Assembly (NCBI RefSeq): GCF_029543105.1 | Contig: NZ_JARQXB010000003.1 | Location: forward strand, 186,001-250,000 | Origin: Stenotrophomonas sp. HITSZ_GD | GTDB lineage: Bacteria; Pseudomonadota; Gammaproteobacteria; Xanthomonadales; Xanthomonadaceae | Direction: 5' to 3' | DNA: 64,000 nucleotides | In this document: one piece after another, positions 28,909 through 37,127 of the stretch | Numbering within the stretch: the first letter of the stretch is position 1 | Layout: each line of letters starts with the position of its first letter | Notes under the pieces: model-generated | What the model saw: the letters and a program-made list of their open reading frames with translations, nothing else | Database searches by the model: none | Told to the model about the DNA's origin: nothing | Made by a program: the position numbers and the translations under genes

Positions 28909-30027
28909 ATGACGACAATGCTGGACTTGCCCACTGCAGTGGACTTATTTTCCGGTGTCGGCGGCATGAGTCTGGGTGTGTCCCGGGCGGGATTCCAGCT
29001 CGCTTGTTCCGTTGAGCTTGACGCCATTGCCAGCGCGACCCACAAGATCAATTTCCCCGCTGCGCGGCACCTTCAACATGACGTCGCGGAGCTTGATGCA
29101 AAGACGCTTTGGCCGAGTGCGGTTAAGCTCGACCTGATGGTAGGTGGGCCGCCTTGCCAGGGCTTCAGTACGATGGGCCACGGCCGTCCCGATGACCCGC
29201 GCAATGATCTGTTCGGGCACTTCTTTCGTATCGTTGCCGAGGCTAAGCCGCGTGCATTCCTTGCCGAGAACGTCCCCGGTCTGCTCGCGCCAAAGAACGC
29301 GGCAACGATCGAAGCGGCACTCAGCCGGTTGCCCAGCAAGTATCGCGTACTCCGGCCGACCGTGGTCTCAGCTGAAGAACTCGGCGCGCCGACGACCCGG
29401 AAGCGGGTGTTCTTCTTCGGATACGATCCCGACGAAGTCGATTCGGTCACGGAGCTGGATTTGTTCGGGCCGGAGGCTGTGACCGCTCCCACAGTCGGCG
29501 AGGCGCTCAAAGGCATGCCAGGAGTGCGGAGCAGTTGGCAGTTGCCTAGCCAGGGCTGGCGCAAGATTTGCTATGACGGCATGCGAGCGGACCTAGTAGC
29601 TAACTTATCGTCCAACATACCGCCGGGCGTGGGCAGTGCCTATGCGATAGAGCAGCTTGCGGTGGGAGGTCTGACGTCTGGCAACCTTGGGACGGAACAC
29701 ACAGCCGAAGTGGTGGAGCGCTTTCGTAGGACGCCTCAAGGGCGAACCGAGCCGATCTCGCGTTTCCCGCGACTGAAGGAAAGTGGCTATTGCCCGACAT
29801 TGAGAGCAGGAACTGGTTCAGACAGGGGGAGCTTCCAAGCTGTACGGCCAATTCATCATAGGGCGCATCGTGTGGTTAGTCCTCGAGAGGCAGCCAGGCT
29901 CCAGGGCTTCCCTGACTGGTTCCAATTCCATGATACTAAGTGGCACGCGTTTCGCCAGATCGGAAACAGCGTCAGCCCAGTCGTGGCGGAAGTTATTGTG
30001 AAAAGGATTCGGCGGCTGATGGTCTAA
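28909..30027 (+). CDS. DNA cytosine-5 methyltransferase of cargo module
   Basis: 372 aa. C5-methyltransferase motifs are in the canonical order: I DLFSGVGGMSLG (12-23), IV GGPPCQGFS with catalytic Cys83, VI ENVPGL (120), VIII RKRVFFFGYD, IX REAARLQGFPDWF and X QIGNSVSPVVAEVI. The target-recognition region is about 200-290. It modifies cytosine in a short DNA site; specificity cannot be read by eye. There is no clear Shine-Dalgarno before ATG 28909; TAACAT at 28897 could be a -10 for a nearly leaderless mRNA. First of three co-directional genes; GC is lower than in the host. Confidence 0.93.
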   Translation: MTTMLDLPTAVDLFSGVGGMSLGVSRAGFQLACSVELDAIASATHKINFPAARHLQHDVAELDAKTLWPSAVKLDLMVGGPPCQGFSTMGHGRPDDPRNDLFGHFFRIVAEAKPRAFLAENVPGLLAPKNAATIEAALSRLPSKYRVLRPTVVSAEELGAPTTRKRVFFFGYDPDEVDSVTELDLFGPEAVTAPTVGEALKGMPGVRSSWQLPSQGWRKICYDGMRADLVANLSSNIPPGVGSAYAIEQLAVGGLTSGNLGTEHTAEVVERFRRTPQGRTEPISRFPRLKESGYCPTLRAGTGSDRGSFQAVRPIHHRAHRVVSPREAARLQGFPDWFQFHDTKWHAFRQIGNSVSPVVAEVIVKRIRRLMV

Positions 30028-30061
30028 GGTCGACGCGAGACAAGGAGTGCAGGGGGCACTA

Positions 30062-31393
30062 ATGAACGTCATCGATGCTTCGCCAACGAAAGATTTCTTC
30101 ATCTCTATCATCACCAGAGACATTTCGCTGTTAGACGCTGCGAAGGACTTGGTGGACAACTGCATAGACGGTGCTAGGCGATTGAGGCCAGGGGAGGCAG
30201 CTTCCTACGAAGGGCTTCATATCTCGATTGAGCTGTCCGAGACTCACTTCGCAATTGCTGACAATTGCGGTGGGATACAGGTAAGTGTCGCGCGTGAATA
30301 TGCGTTTCGGTTTGGTCGGCCGGCTGACGCACCGGTAACTGACGGCTCGATCGGGCAGTTCGGCGTGGGAATGAAGCGCGCGCTTTTCAAGATGGGAAAC
30401 AACTTCGAGATCCAATCGAAGGCACCGGACTCTCATTTCCTGCTCGAAGTCAACGTGCATGAGTGGCGAACAAGAAAGGATGAGAAGGGTCGAGACGACT
30501 GGACCTTCGAGTTCAAGGAGGCAATCGAGGGAGAGACGCGTCCCCCAGATGAGTGCTCAACGACAATTGTCGTCACGGATCTGCACCCGCCCATCGCTGC
30601 AGAATTTGCTACTGAAAGATTCAAGACCACGCTGATTCGCGGCATACAAGAGGCGCATGCGCGGAGCTTGGATGCTGGCTTAGAGATAACCGTCAACAAC
30701 CATCAATTGACGCACAATATTGCGATGTTGTTGCAGAGCGGGCAGCTCAAGCCGATTCGGATCGTTCAGTCGTTTCCAGCGAACCCGGCGCAGGGAATTC
30801 GAAGGCCGGTTCTTGTGAATCTCTATGCTGGTGTGGCCGAGTCAAACATTGACGAGGCTGGTTGGTACATCGTCTGTAACGGGCGCCAGATTGTGCGTGC
30901 CGACAAGAGCGCATTGACTGGATGGGGCGCGGTATTCAATGAAATTACCGTGCCTAAAGTCCACAATCAGTTCTCTCGGTTTCGAGGGTACGTATTCTTC
31001 GAAAGCGATGATGCCCAATCATTGCCTTGGAACACCGCCAAGAGTGGCGTTGATGAAGAGAACTCGATCTTCCAGTTCATGAAGGGTGAAATGGTGGCTG
31101 CCCTCAGGCAGGTGATCGATTTCCTGAACGCGCTCGATGCCGAACTGGATACCGACAGTACTCACCTTCGGGACGTAGTCGCTGCGGCCAGACCGGTTCG
31201 ACTCTCGATGATCACCGAGTCAAGATCGTTTTACTACCCGCAGACGGGGCCCGCGCACAGGCCAAAGACAGTAAGAATCCAGTACGACAGGGCAGTCGAA
31301 GATGTGGACTGGGCGAAGGATTTTTTTGGCGTTAAAAGCGCACGCCAAGTGGGCGAGCTTGCATTTGAATACGTGTGGGACAGGGAGCACTGA
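30062..31393 (+). CDS. GHKL ATPase, MORC/MutL-like, of cargo module
   Basis: 443 aa from ATG 30062, with AGGGGG upstream. The Bergerat ATP-binding fold is intact: N-box DAAKDLVDNCIDGA (Mg-binding Asn33), G1 box ADNCGGI (Asp67) and G2 lid GQFGVGMKRAL (98-108). Residues 200-330 look like the S5-type second domain of MutL/Hsp90/MORC proteins, with the motif region KSALTGWGAVFNE. The C-terminal 100 aa are unassigned. No nuclease motif was recognised. MORC-type ATPases are known next to cytosine methylases in predicted restriction-like operons. One nt separates it from the next gene. Confidence 0.85.
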   Translation: MNVIDASPTKDFFISIITRDISLLDAAKDLVDNCIDGARRLRPGEAASYEGLHISIELSETHFAIADNCGGIQVSVAREYAFRFGRPADAPVTDGSIGQFGVGMKRALFKMGNNFEIQSKAPDSHFLLEVNVHEWRTRKDEKGRDDWTFEFKEAIEGETRPPDECSTTIVVTDLHPPIAAEFATERFKTTLIRGIQEAHARSLDAGLEITVNNHQLTHNIAMLLQSGQLKPIRIVQSFPANPAQGIRRPVLVNLYAGVAESNIDEAGWYIVCNGRQIVRADKSALTGWGAVFNEITVPKVHNQFSRFRGYVFFESDDAQSLPWNTAKSGVDEENSIFQFMKGEMVAALRQVIDFLNALDAELDTDSTHLRDVVAAARPVRLSMITESRSFYYPQTGPAHRPKTVRIQYDRAVEDVDWAKDFFGVKSARQVGELAFEYVWDREH

Positions 31394-31394
31394 C

Positions 31395-32345
31395 GTGGCA
31401 GGAAGCTACGCGAAAATCGACTATCGAGTCAGGCCGGCGAAAAGCATCGAAAGGAAGATGTTGGTCGACTCGTTCCGCGCCCTCCGCAGCTTCGGGGCAG
31501 TGGAGAAGTATCGCTACGTAGGGCTCGGTTCTGTCTACTTCACCGATTTCTCGCTTGTGCACAGGGCGCTGGGTATCGAAGAGATGGTGAGCATTGAGGA
31601 TGCGCAGGATCTCACCGTGCAGGCTAGATTTCGCCTGAACGTGCCGTTCGGCAACATTCAGATGCATTTCGGCGCATCCACGGCTGTTCTGCAGAAGCTC
31701 AAGTGGAACGTGCGAACGATTTGCTGGCTAGATTACGACGGGGCGCTTGCCGCTAGTTGCCTTGAAGACGTCGCGTATTTCGTGCGGAACGCCCCAAGCG
31801 GCTCGCTGTTGTTGCTGAGCCTCAACGCGGGTCCGATACAGAGCAGTGGATCCGAGGGCATGAAGCCGCTAGACACGCTGAAGGTGCAGGTGGGTGCAGA
31901 AGCAGTTCCTGCAGACGTTGAGAACAAGCACCTCTCGGGGTGGGGCGTCGGAGATGTGTACCGGCGCATTGTGATGGCCGTCATCGAGGAGGCCCTTCGC
32001 GTGCGTGGCTCTACGGGAGGCTCTAGCTCGCGCATGACCTTCGAGCCTGTCTATAACTTTCGTTACGCTGACGGAACGAAGATGGTGACTTTCGGCGGCG
32101 TTCTGGTTGAGGACGCCCATAAGGGCGTTTTCCGAGCGTGCAACTTCGAGCAATTTGAATTTTGCCGTTTCGGTGGGGATGCCTACCTGATTGAGGCGCC
32201 CTTGGTTACCTACGCAGAGATGCGCCACATGGACTCGGAAAGAACTAAAGCGTCGTGTCGGCTACCCCTTCCGGCGGCGGAGATCGAGAAGTATGCGAAG
32301 TTCTATCGATACTTTCCGAAGTTCGTTGAAGCTGAGATCAGTTAG
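31395..32345 (+). CDS. Uncharacterised third protein of cargo module, Rossmann-like
   Basis: 316 aa from GTG 31395 (GGGAG 7 nt upstream; the frame is open further up but overlaps the ATPase gene). It starts KIDYRVRPAKSIERKMLVD. A segment YVGLGSVYFTDFSLVHRALG (41-60) followed by MVSIE looks like a methyltransferase/Rossmann motif I with acidic motif II, and ICWLDYDGAL (109-118) like a motif IV strand. A canonical GxGxG is not present. The C-terminal half (VYNFRYADGTKMVTFGGVLV) is unassigned. Could be a degenerate methyltransferase, a nuclease or another effector. Its stop overlaps the convergent integrase stop by 8 nt. Confidence 0.7.
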   Translation: MAGSYAKIDYRVRPAKSIERKMLVDSFRALRSFGAVEKYRYVGLGSVYFTDFSLVHRALGIEEMVSIEDAQDLTVQARFRLNVPFGNIQMHFGASTAVLQKLKWNVRTICWLDYDGALAASCLEDVAYFVRNAPSGSLLLLSLNAGPIQSSGSEGMKPLDTLKVQVGAEAVPADVENKHLSGWGVGDVYRRIVMAVIEEALRVRGSTGGSSSRMTFEPVYNFRYADGTKMVTFGGVLVEDAHKGVFRACNFEQFEFCRFGGDAYLIEAPLVTYAEMRHMDSERTKASCRLPLPAAEIEKYAKFYRYFPKFVEAEIS

Positions 32346-33456
32346 ACTCGCCGCGCTGGCCGACGCCTAACGGTGTTCCTGGCTGAACCTCGCTCCACGG
32401 CGCGTCGTGGCCGTCGAGATACACTGCCGTCATCGTTGTACTCGCGTGACCCATCAGTTGCTGCACCTGCTGAAGCGTCCAACCGGACTGACGCAATAGC
32501 GCGCCGCCCAAGCTGCGAATCTCGTGGAAGGTCGGCGCGTTCTCGGCCTCCAGTCCGGCAGCCTCGCGCGCGTCCTGAAAGGCACGGGTCAGCTGTTCCG
32601 GCAGGACCTGCGTGTGGTGATCGCGCGCCTTGGCTCGCTTCTGCTGCGGCCGCGCCTTCTCCGGCAGGCGGTGCACGATGTAGGGCGAGACCACCCGATC
32701 ACGTGCGCGCGTGAGCACGGCCTGGAGTTCTGGTGTGAGCGTGATCTTGAGCTTCACCAGCGTGCTGTCTTCGGTCTTGCTGGGCACGACCCAGAGCGCG
32801 CCGTCGTGCACATCGGCAAACGTCAGGCTCACCACGTCGTCGCGGCGGAGCAGGGTGAGGAGTGAGAGATCCATCGCCACCTGCAGCCAGTGCGGCGCAG
32901 CCGCGCGGATCGCTTGGAACGTCTCCAGCGTCAGGCGCTGGCGCTTCCGCGTGAAGGCAAACTTCCGCGTCACCGTCGCTGGGTTCGAGTCGATCCAGCC
33001 TTCCTCGACGGCGCACGCAAGGATCCAGCCCAGCACCAGGCGCCGGGTCTGCCGGCCGCGCTCGGATTCCGTATCGGCGCGCAGCCATTCCGCGCAGTCC
33101 TTCACCGACAGCGACTCCAGCGGCTTGTCGCCCAGGCCGCGCTCGATGCGGCGGATGATGATCTCGTATTCGGCCGCGGTCCTTGCTCCCCACTTCCGGT
33201 TGGGGATGTCGTCCTTCCGGAAGACCTCTACCGCGTCGGCCACGGTCTTCGCTGACCCCGTGACGCGCGCGACCAGGTCTGTCGCCTGGCTGAGCAGCGC
33301 GTTGAGCTGGCGGGCAGCGGCGAAGGCCTTCGCCTTGTCCTTGCCCATCCAGGTTTCGCGGCGCGTCACCGGGTGCCGGTACTTGAAGCCGTCCCGGTTC
33401 GGGTAGAGGTTGTCGGGCCATCCAGCCCTGCTGCGTGAACGGACACGTCCCATCAT
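32338..33456 (-). CDS. int: Tyrosine-type phage integrase
   Basis: 372 aa. A lambda-Int-like N-terminal arm-binding region (NRDGFKYRHPVTRRETWMG), a core-binding domain (about 65-160), and a catalytic domain with Arg in LLTLLRRDD near 203, HEIR (His311, Arg314), GHAS (His337) and nucleophile Tyr346 in AVYLDG. It catalyses site-specific recombination between attP and tRNA-Pro attB. The last gene of the leftward early operon; the adjacent upstream gene is an excisionase. Confidence 0.95.
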   Translation of the reverse strand: MMGRVRSRSRAGWPDNLYPNRDGFKYRHPVTRRETWMGKDKAKAFAAARQLNALLSQATDLVARVTGSAKTVADAVEVFRKDDIPNRKWGARTAAEYEIIIRRIERGLGDKPLESLSVKDCAEWLRADTESERGRQTRRLVLGWILACAVEEGWIDSNPATVTRKFAFTRKRQRLTLETFQAIRAAAPHWLQVAMDLSLLTLLRRDDVVSLTFADVHDGALWVVPSKTEDSTLVKLKITLTPELQAVLTRARDRVVSPYIVHRLPEKARPQQKRAKARDHHTQVLPEQLTRAFQDAREAAGLEAENAPTFHEIRSLGGALLRQSGWTLQQVQQLMGHASTTMTAVYLDGHDAPWSEVQPGTPLGVGQRGESN

Positions 33457-33462
33457 CGGAGA

Positions 33463-33663
33463 TTACCCCGCCTCAGCCAGGACGCGCAGGACCAGCTCGT
33501 CGCCGCCGGCAAGCCACTGGTGTTCGTCGATGTACCAGGTGCCACCGACCTTGCGACCCGGCAGCACGCCGTTCTGGATCCATCTCCGCACGGTGATCTC
33601 AGAGGGCTCGCTGCCTAGCGCAAAGTACTTCGCCGACCAGGCCGAAACGGTCATCAGGAGCAT
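33463..33663 (-). CDS. xis: Excisionase-like DNA-binding protein
   Basis: 66 aa from ATG 33663. ITVRRWIQNGVLPGRKVGGTWYID is the winged-helix pattern of lambda-Xis/MerR-like excisionases. It lies 6 nt upstream of int, the classic xis-int arrangement. Directs the integrase toward excision. Confidence 0.8.
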   Translation of the reverse strand: MLLMTVSAWSAKYFALGSEPSEITVRRWIQNGVLPGRKVGGTWYIDEHQWLAGGDELVLRVLAEAG

Positions 33664-33926
33664 GGCGTGGTTTCCTTTCCCGGCCGCTGTCGCGGGGTCG
33701 GGCGTACTGTGAGTGCGCTCCACGTGAGCGGGGAGGGGCCGCGCCGCGCGCGGTCGTAGGCGGTCGTCATCGACACGTCCAGGCGCTCGGCGATCTGTGC
33801 CGTGGTGACGCATCGGCCTTCGACTGCCTGCGCGAAGTGGTGGGCTCGGGAGTGGCCGCCGCGCCGGCACTTGCGCTGCTGGTCCGCCGCGCTGTCGATG
33901 GCCAACGGGTGAGTACCGTCAGCCAT
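33654..33926 (-). CDS. Small HTH protein of the leftward early operon
   Basis: 90 aa. A helix-turn-helix is suggested by VTTAQIAERLDVSMTTAYDRARRG (about residues 40-63). The N-terminus is His/Arg rich (CRRGGHSRAHHF). It overlaps xis by 10 nt. Likely a small early DNA-binding protein; no specific family recognised. Confidence 0.6.
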   Translation of the reverse strand: MADGTHPLAIDSAADQQRKCRRGGHSRAHHFAQAVEGRCVTTAQIAERLDVSMTTAYDRARRGPSPLTWSALTVRPTPRQRPGKETTPCS

Positions 33927-34182
33927 TGCCGGCCTCCCGCGCCTTCATTCGCTGGTGCAGCGCCCGGACGAAGTCCATGCCCACGCTGCTGATGCCGCTA
34001 TTCGTCACGGCCCACAGCGCCGCCATTGCCAGGTCATCGGGCGTAGCGAGGGGCGCGCCCGGAATGATGGTGAGGACCGACGCGGGGTCGTCGGCTTCCA
34101 CCGCGACGATTCCAGCTTCCTCCATCCGTGCGCGATCCAGCTCCTTCAACTGACCGCGCGGGAAAACGATGATCTGGCTCAT
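33919..34182 (-). CDS. Small conserved phage protein
   Basis: 87 aa, MSQIIVFPRGQLKELDRARM. Predicted alpha/beta: an N-terminal strand, a charged helix, then VLTIIPGAPLATPDDLAMAALWA. Overlaps neighbours on both sides by 8 and 4 nt, so it is a member of the tightly packed pL operon. Function unknown. Confidence 0.65.
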   Translation of the reverse strand: MSQIIVFPRGQLKELDRARMEEAGIVAVEADDPASVLTIIPGAPLATPDDLAMAALWAVTNSGISSVGMDFVRALHQRMKAREAGNG

Positions 34183-34349
34183 GCTGCCTTCCTATGAAAG
34201 AGGCGCCACCACCACGGGCGGCGCAGGTGGTCGATCTCGGCACGGAGCCGGATGTTCTCTTCGGTGACGGTGGCCACCTGGTCGCGCAGCTGCTCCTTCG
34301 TCGGCTGGCGCATGCGCTTCGGCGGCTTGGGGAAGAGCTGGGCGGTCAT
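34179..34349 (-). CDS. Small coiled-coil phage protein
   Basis: 56 aa from ATG 34349 (MTAQLFPKPPKRMRQPTKEQ). A leucine-zipper-like helix, RDQVATVTEENIRLRAEIDHL, is followed by an aromatic/basic tail WWWRLFHRKAA. ATGA overlaps at both ends. Function unknown. Confidence 0.6.
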   Translation of the reverse strand: MTAQLFPKPPKRMRQPTKEQLRDQVATVTEENIRLRAEIDHLRRPWWWRLFHRKAA

Positions 34350-35695
34350 GCCACGACTCCCAGCGGCAGGCCGGGCTGCGCCGCGCGGATGCGCGCTTCG
34401 GCGATAGCCGCATAGGCGGAGTCGAGCTCGATACCGATGAACTGGAATCCCTCCAGCACGGCAGCCTTGCCGGTGCTGCCGCTTCCAGCGAAGGGGTCGA
34501 GAACGATCCCGCCTGCCGGCGTCACCAGCCGGCACAGGTAGCGCATCAAATCCGTGGGCTTCACGGTCGGGTGGTAGTTAGCGCGGGCAGCGACTTCGTA
34601 GCCGTCGTCGCGCCGCGTCATGTGCTGTCCGCTCGTATTCGACACCATCCCGGCGGGGCGCTTCGCCATGGCCTCGAGCCCTTCGTCGCGGTCAGCCTTG
34701 CTCGCCTTGGCGCAATAGAAGAAGCGCGCTGCGCCGCCTGCATCGAACCGCCGCGCGCCGGGGCGCATCTTGAACCCAACTGCGCCTTCATTCTCGCTGT
34801 CCGCGCTGGCTTCATCGCCGCGTCCGCGCCGCATCGCGCCGTAGGTGTTCTGGGTCTTGCGCTGGTCGCGGTTTCGGCTCGCATCCGCGAGCTGGCCTGG
34901 CGCGTCCGGGAACTCAGCGAGAACCTCAGCGCTGCCGTCGTGAATCAGATTGGCCGGCCAGCGACCCAGCGCCTCGCCTGCGCGCTCAGCACGATAGGCC
35001 GCTTCGGTTTGTCGGCTCTCCAGCTTGCCGTCGGCCTGTGCCTCGGCTGCGCTGCGGGTGCTGAGATGACCTACCGCCCCTTGCCTCCTGGCGATGCTCG
35101 GATTTACCTCGCCTCCGGTCACGACACGGCAGCCGTCGATGTTCAGCGCCCCGGTGCCGTGCGCGCGCCAGTTCGACTCCACCGTGCCGATCAGCGGCTT
35201 GCGCGCCATGACGATGGGCTCGTGCGCTGGCTTGAGCGCGGTGCCGCCCCATGGCCCGTTGTGTGACTTCGGGAATCCGGAGCCGAACACCCACATGATC
35301 TGGTCGCGCACATCGAAACCGGCATCCTCGATGCCGCTGGCCATCCGGTGGTAGGTGCGCGCGGCGGCAAACGATAGGAGGTACCCACCAGGCTTGAGCA
35401 CGCGCAGCGCCTCAGCTGCCCACGCAGCACTGAACCGCTGAAACGCTCGCATCGCTTCGGGGCTGAGGTCGTAGGCACCGGCCGCCGCTGCTGCGCTGTT
35501 GTGCGCCCCATTCGCGGTCGCGGTGGGATCGGCCGAAGGCATGCTGCGCCGCTTTCCGTGGCGCGCTGCGATGTCGGCCCCGTCCCAGGCCTTCCCCATG
35601 AACCCGATGCCGTAGGGCGGATCGGTCACGACAGCGTCGACCGAGTTCTCGGCCATGCCGCGCATCACTTCCAGACAGTCGCCGATGTGAATCAC
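34346..35695 (-). CDS. Orphan DNA methyltransferase, beta-class N6-adenine/N4-cytosine
   Basis: 449 aa starting at GTG 35695 (MIHIGDCLEVMRGM). The catalytic TDPPYGIGF (about 24-32) precedes the SAM-binding LDPFAGSGSTGKAA (about 408-421), the beta-class order. The middle (150-360) is a long variable region, probably the target-recognition domain. No restriction nuclease is adjacent, so it probably protects phage DNA from host restriction. The GTG start overlaps the preceding stop (GTGA). Confidence 0.9.
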   Translation of the reverse strand: MIHIGDCLEVMRGMAENSVDAVVTDPPYGIGFMGKAWDGADIAARHGKRRSMPSADPTATANGAHNSAAAAAGAYDLSPEAMRAFQRFSAAWAAEALRVLKPGGYLLSFAAARTYHRMASGIEDAGFDVRDQIMWVFGSGFPKSHNGPWGGTALKPAHEPIVMARKPLIGTVESNWRAHGTGALNIDGCRVVTGGEVNPSIARRQGAVGHLSTRSAAEAQADGKLESRQTEAAYRAERAGEALGRWPANLIHDGSAEVLAEFPDAPGQLADASRNRDQRKTQNTYGAMRRGRGDEASADSENEGAVGFKMRPGARRFDAGGAARFFYCAKASKADRDEGLEAMAKRPAGMVSNTSGQHMTRRDDGYEVAARANYHPTVKPTDLMRYLCRLVTPAGGIVLDPFAGSGSTGKAAVLEGFQFIGIELDSAYAAIAEARIRAAQPGLPLGVVA

Positions 35696-35841
35696 CCGTG
35701 CACCGCCTTCTGCACCATGTCGCGCTCGGCCTGCAGGGCCGGCAGCACGTTGAGGCGCACGAGGTTGTGGGTCTGAACAGCCTCACATGCACGGGCAATG
35801 GACGGATTCAGGGCATCGGGAAAATCGAAAATGCTAGTCAC
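35692..35841 (-). CDS. Small phage protein (49 aa)
   Basis: GTG start at 35841 with an excellent AGGAGGG six nt upstream. Begins MTSIFDFPDALNPSIARACE and ends with a stop overlapping the methyltransferase GTG. Mostly helical with balanced composition. The strong RBS and coupling make it real despite its size; function unknown. Confidence 0.65.
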   Translation of the reverse strand: MTSIFDFPDALNPSIARACEAVQTHNLVRLNVLPALQAERDMVQKAVHG

Positions 35842-35918
35842 TCGCAACCCTCCTTGGCTTCTTGGGGTTCAATGCGCGATAGCGCAAAGGCTCGTGGACT
35901 CCGAGAGGGAGAGCGGAT

Positions 35919-36131
35919 ATGGCGAGAAAGCGATACGACGCACGGCAAGCGCAGGCGCTTCGAGAGGACTACAGGGCCTGGCTTGAGAAGGAGGGCCGGC
36001 AGCACAGCCGAGAGATGGCGTCGATCTACGCCATGCGTGCTGTGCTTCGGCAAGGCGGCGCGGCGTCCCACGGCTGCTCCGAAGCGGAGATATGCGAGAT
36101 CCTGGGCGGCGATTACTACTACACGCGCTGA
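35919..36131 (+). CDS. Small rightward gene inside the leftward operon
   Basis: 70 aa, MARKRYDARQAQALREDYRA, ending AEICEILGGDYYYTR. It occupies the 296-nt gap left by the minus-strand genes on either side and has GAGAGGGAGA before the ATG. Helical and charged, possibly nucleic-acid binding. Its orientation against the operon suggests independent expression. Not recognised. Confidence 0.5.
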   Translation: MARKRYDARQAQALREDYRAWLEKEGRQHSREMASIYAMRAVLRQGGAASHGCSEAEICEILGGDYYYTR

Positions 36132-36136
36132 GAGCG

Positions 36137-36403
36137 TCATGCGGCCTCCTCGGCAGCGTACATCGCGGCCAGCTCGATCTCGTCGACCTTGTCGCGCAGC
36201 TGGTGGCAGGCCCGGCGCAGGCGCTTGGCTACGCGTGTCGGCGCTTCGGTCGCGGAAAAGGTCATCGCGCGCATGTGCAGCGCGCCACTGTGGTCGCGGC
36301 GGAACAGGCGCCATGTGATGAAGGCTCCATCGAACGTGGCCAGCCGGCCCCACGAGAAGTCGCCATTGCGCTTCGGCGCGCGGCGGGTGGCATGACGGCT
36401 CAT
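36137..36403 (-). CDS. Hypothetical early phage protein
   Basis: 88 aa from ATG 36403, chosen because it makes an ATGA overlap with the upstream gene. Basic N-terminus SRHATRRAPKRNGDF, then an aromatic strand region GAFITWRLFRRDHSG and a C-terminal helix. No family recognised. Confidence 0.6.
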   Translation of the reverse strand: MSRHATRRAPKRNGDFSWGRLATFDGAFITWRLFRRDHSGALHMRAMTFSATEAPTRVAKRLRRACHQLRDKVDEIELAAMYAAEEAA

Positions 36404-36624
36404 GCAGCGCACCTCAGCGGGGTTCCACGATCGACCGGGCCGTGCCAGATCTCGGCGGCGTTGTTCAGGCGTACCTGGAGCGGATCGATCCGCACCGGCG
36501 CCAGGCGGGCGCGCACGCGCTGCTCATCCGCTTCGCAGAGCCGGCAGGTGGAGCGGCGCCGCTCCGCCGGTGGGAAGTGGTCCGACGGCAAGCGTCGGCA
36601 GCAGCTGGTGCAGGTGCGGGACAT
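36400..36624 (-). CDS. Small zinc-ribbon-like protein
   Basis: 74 aa from ATG 36624. CTSCCRRLPSDHFPPAERRRSTCRLC gives a CxxC...CxxC arrangement within the first 32 residues, characteristic of small phage zinc-ribbon or HNH-related proteins, but no HNH catalytic histidines follow. Overlaps its neighbours by 4 and 1 nt. Confidence 0.6.
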   Translation of the reverse strand: MSRTCTSCCRRLPSDHFPPAERRRSTCRLCEADEQRVRARLAPVRIDPLQVRLNNAAEIWHGPVDRGTPLRCAA

Positions 36625-37127
36625 CAGGGGGCCTCCTCGCAACCACGGCCGACTCGGCCTACGTCACCCGGGTCGGTGAACTCCTGCCATGGCACCCAGC
36701 CCCGCTCTGGGCAGTGGAAGCCCCAGTTGCGCACACGCGGTCCCGTGATGAAGAGCGTCCAGCACGGCCGCGGCTGCCCGTAGGCGCGGCGCAGCTCGAT
36801 GCGGTGGGCACGGCTGGGCAAGCTGACTTTGATGCTGGGGGCGATTCGAAGGCGGCGGTGGTGGATCCCACCAGCGTCGATGGTGTGCTCGGTGTAGCCG
36901 CCCTGCAGCAGGACGGAGCACCACATCCACGGATGGTCGTGCAGCGCCCGGTCGTCGTCATCGCGCAGGAAGCAGTGCACGTAGACGTTGAACAGCCGGT
37001 TGCGCGGGATCAGCCACCAGCGGAGCAGGTAGGGCGATTCATTCCCGCCGACGATGAAGTCAGGCTCCCGGGCCTGGGCGTGGGCGACAATGCGTGCGCG
37101 CATGCGGGACAGCAGTTGGTGGATCAT
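36624..37127 (-). CDS. Cupin-like phage protein
   Basis: 167 aa. A HDHPWMWCSVLLQGGYTEH segment in the middle looks like a cupin metal-site motif, followed by IKVSLPSRAHRIEL and WGFHCPERGWVPW. Such single-domain cupin proteins occur in early regions of proteobacterial phages; substrate unknown. Starts at 37127, overlapping the upstream stop (ATGA). Confidence 0.6.
   Translation of the reverse strand: MIHQLLSRMRARIVAHAQAREPDFIVGGNESPYLLRWWLIPRNRLFNVYVHCFLRDDDDRALHDHPWMWCSVLLQGGYTEHTIDAGGIHHRRLRIAPSIKVSLPSRAHRIELRRAYGQPRPCWTLFITGPRVRNWGFHCPERGWVPWQEFTDPGDVGRVGRGCEEAP

Noticed and set aside
35838-36353. Minus-strand frame across the gap in the leftward operon
   Set aside because: Overlaps the coupled gene at 36137-36403 and has Arg/Pro-rich composition; the plus-strand 70-aa frame in the gap is more protein-like.
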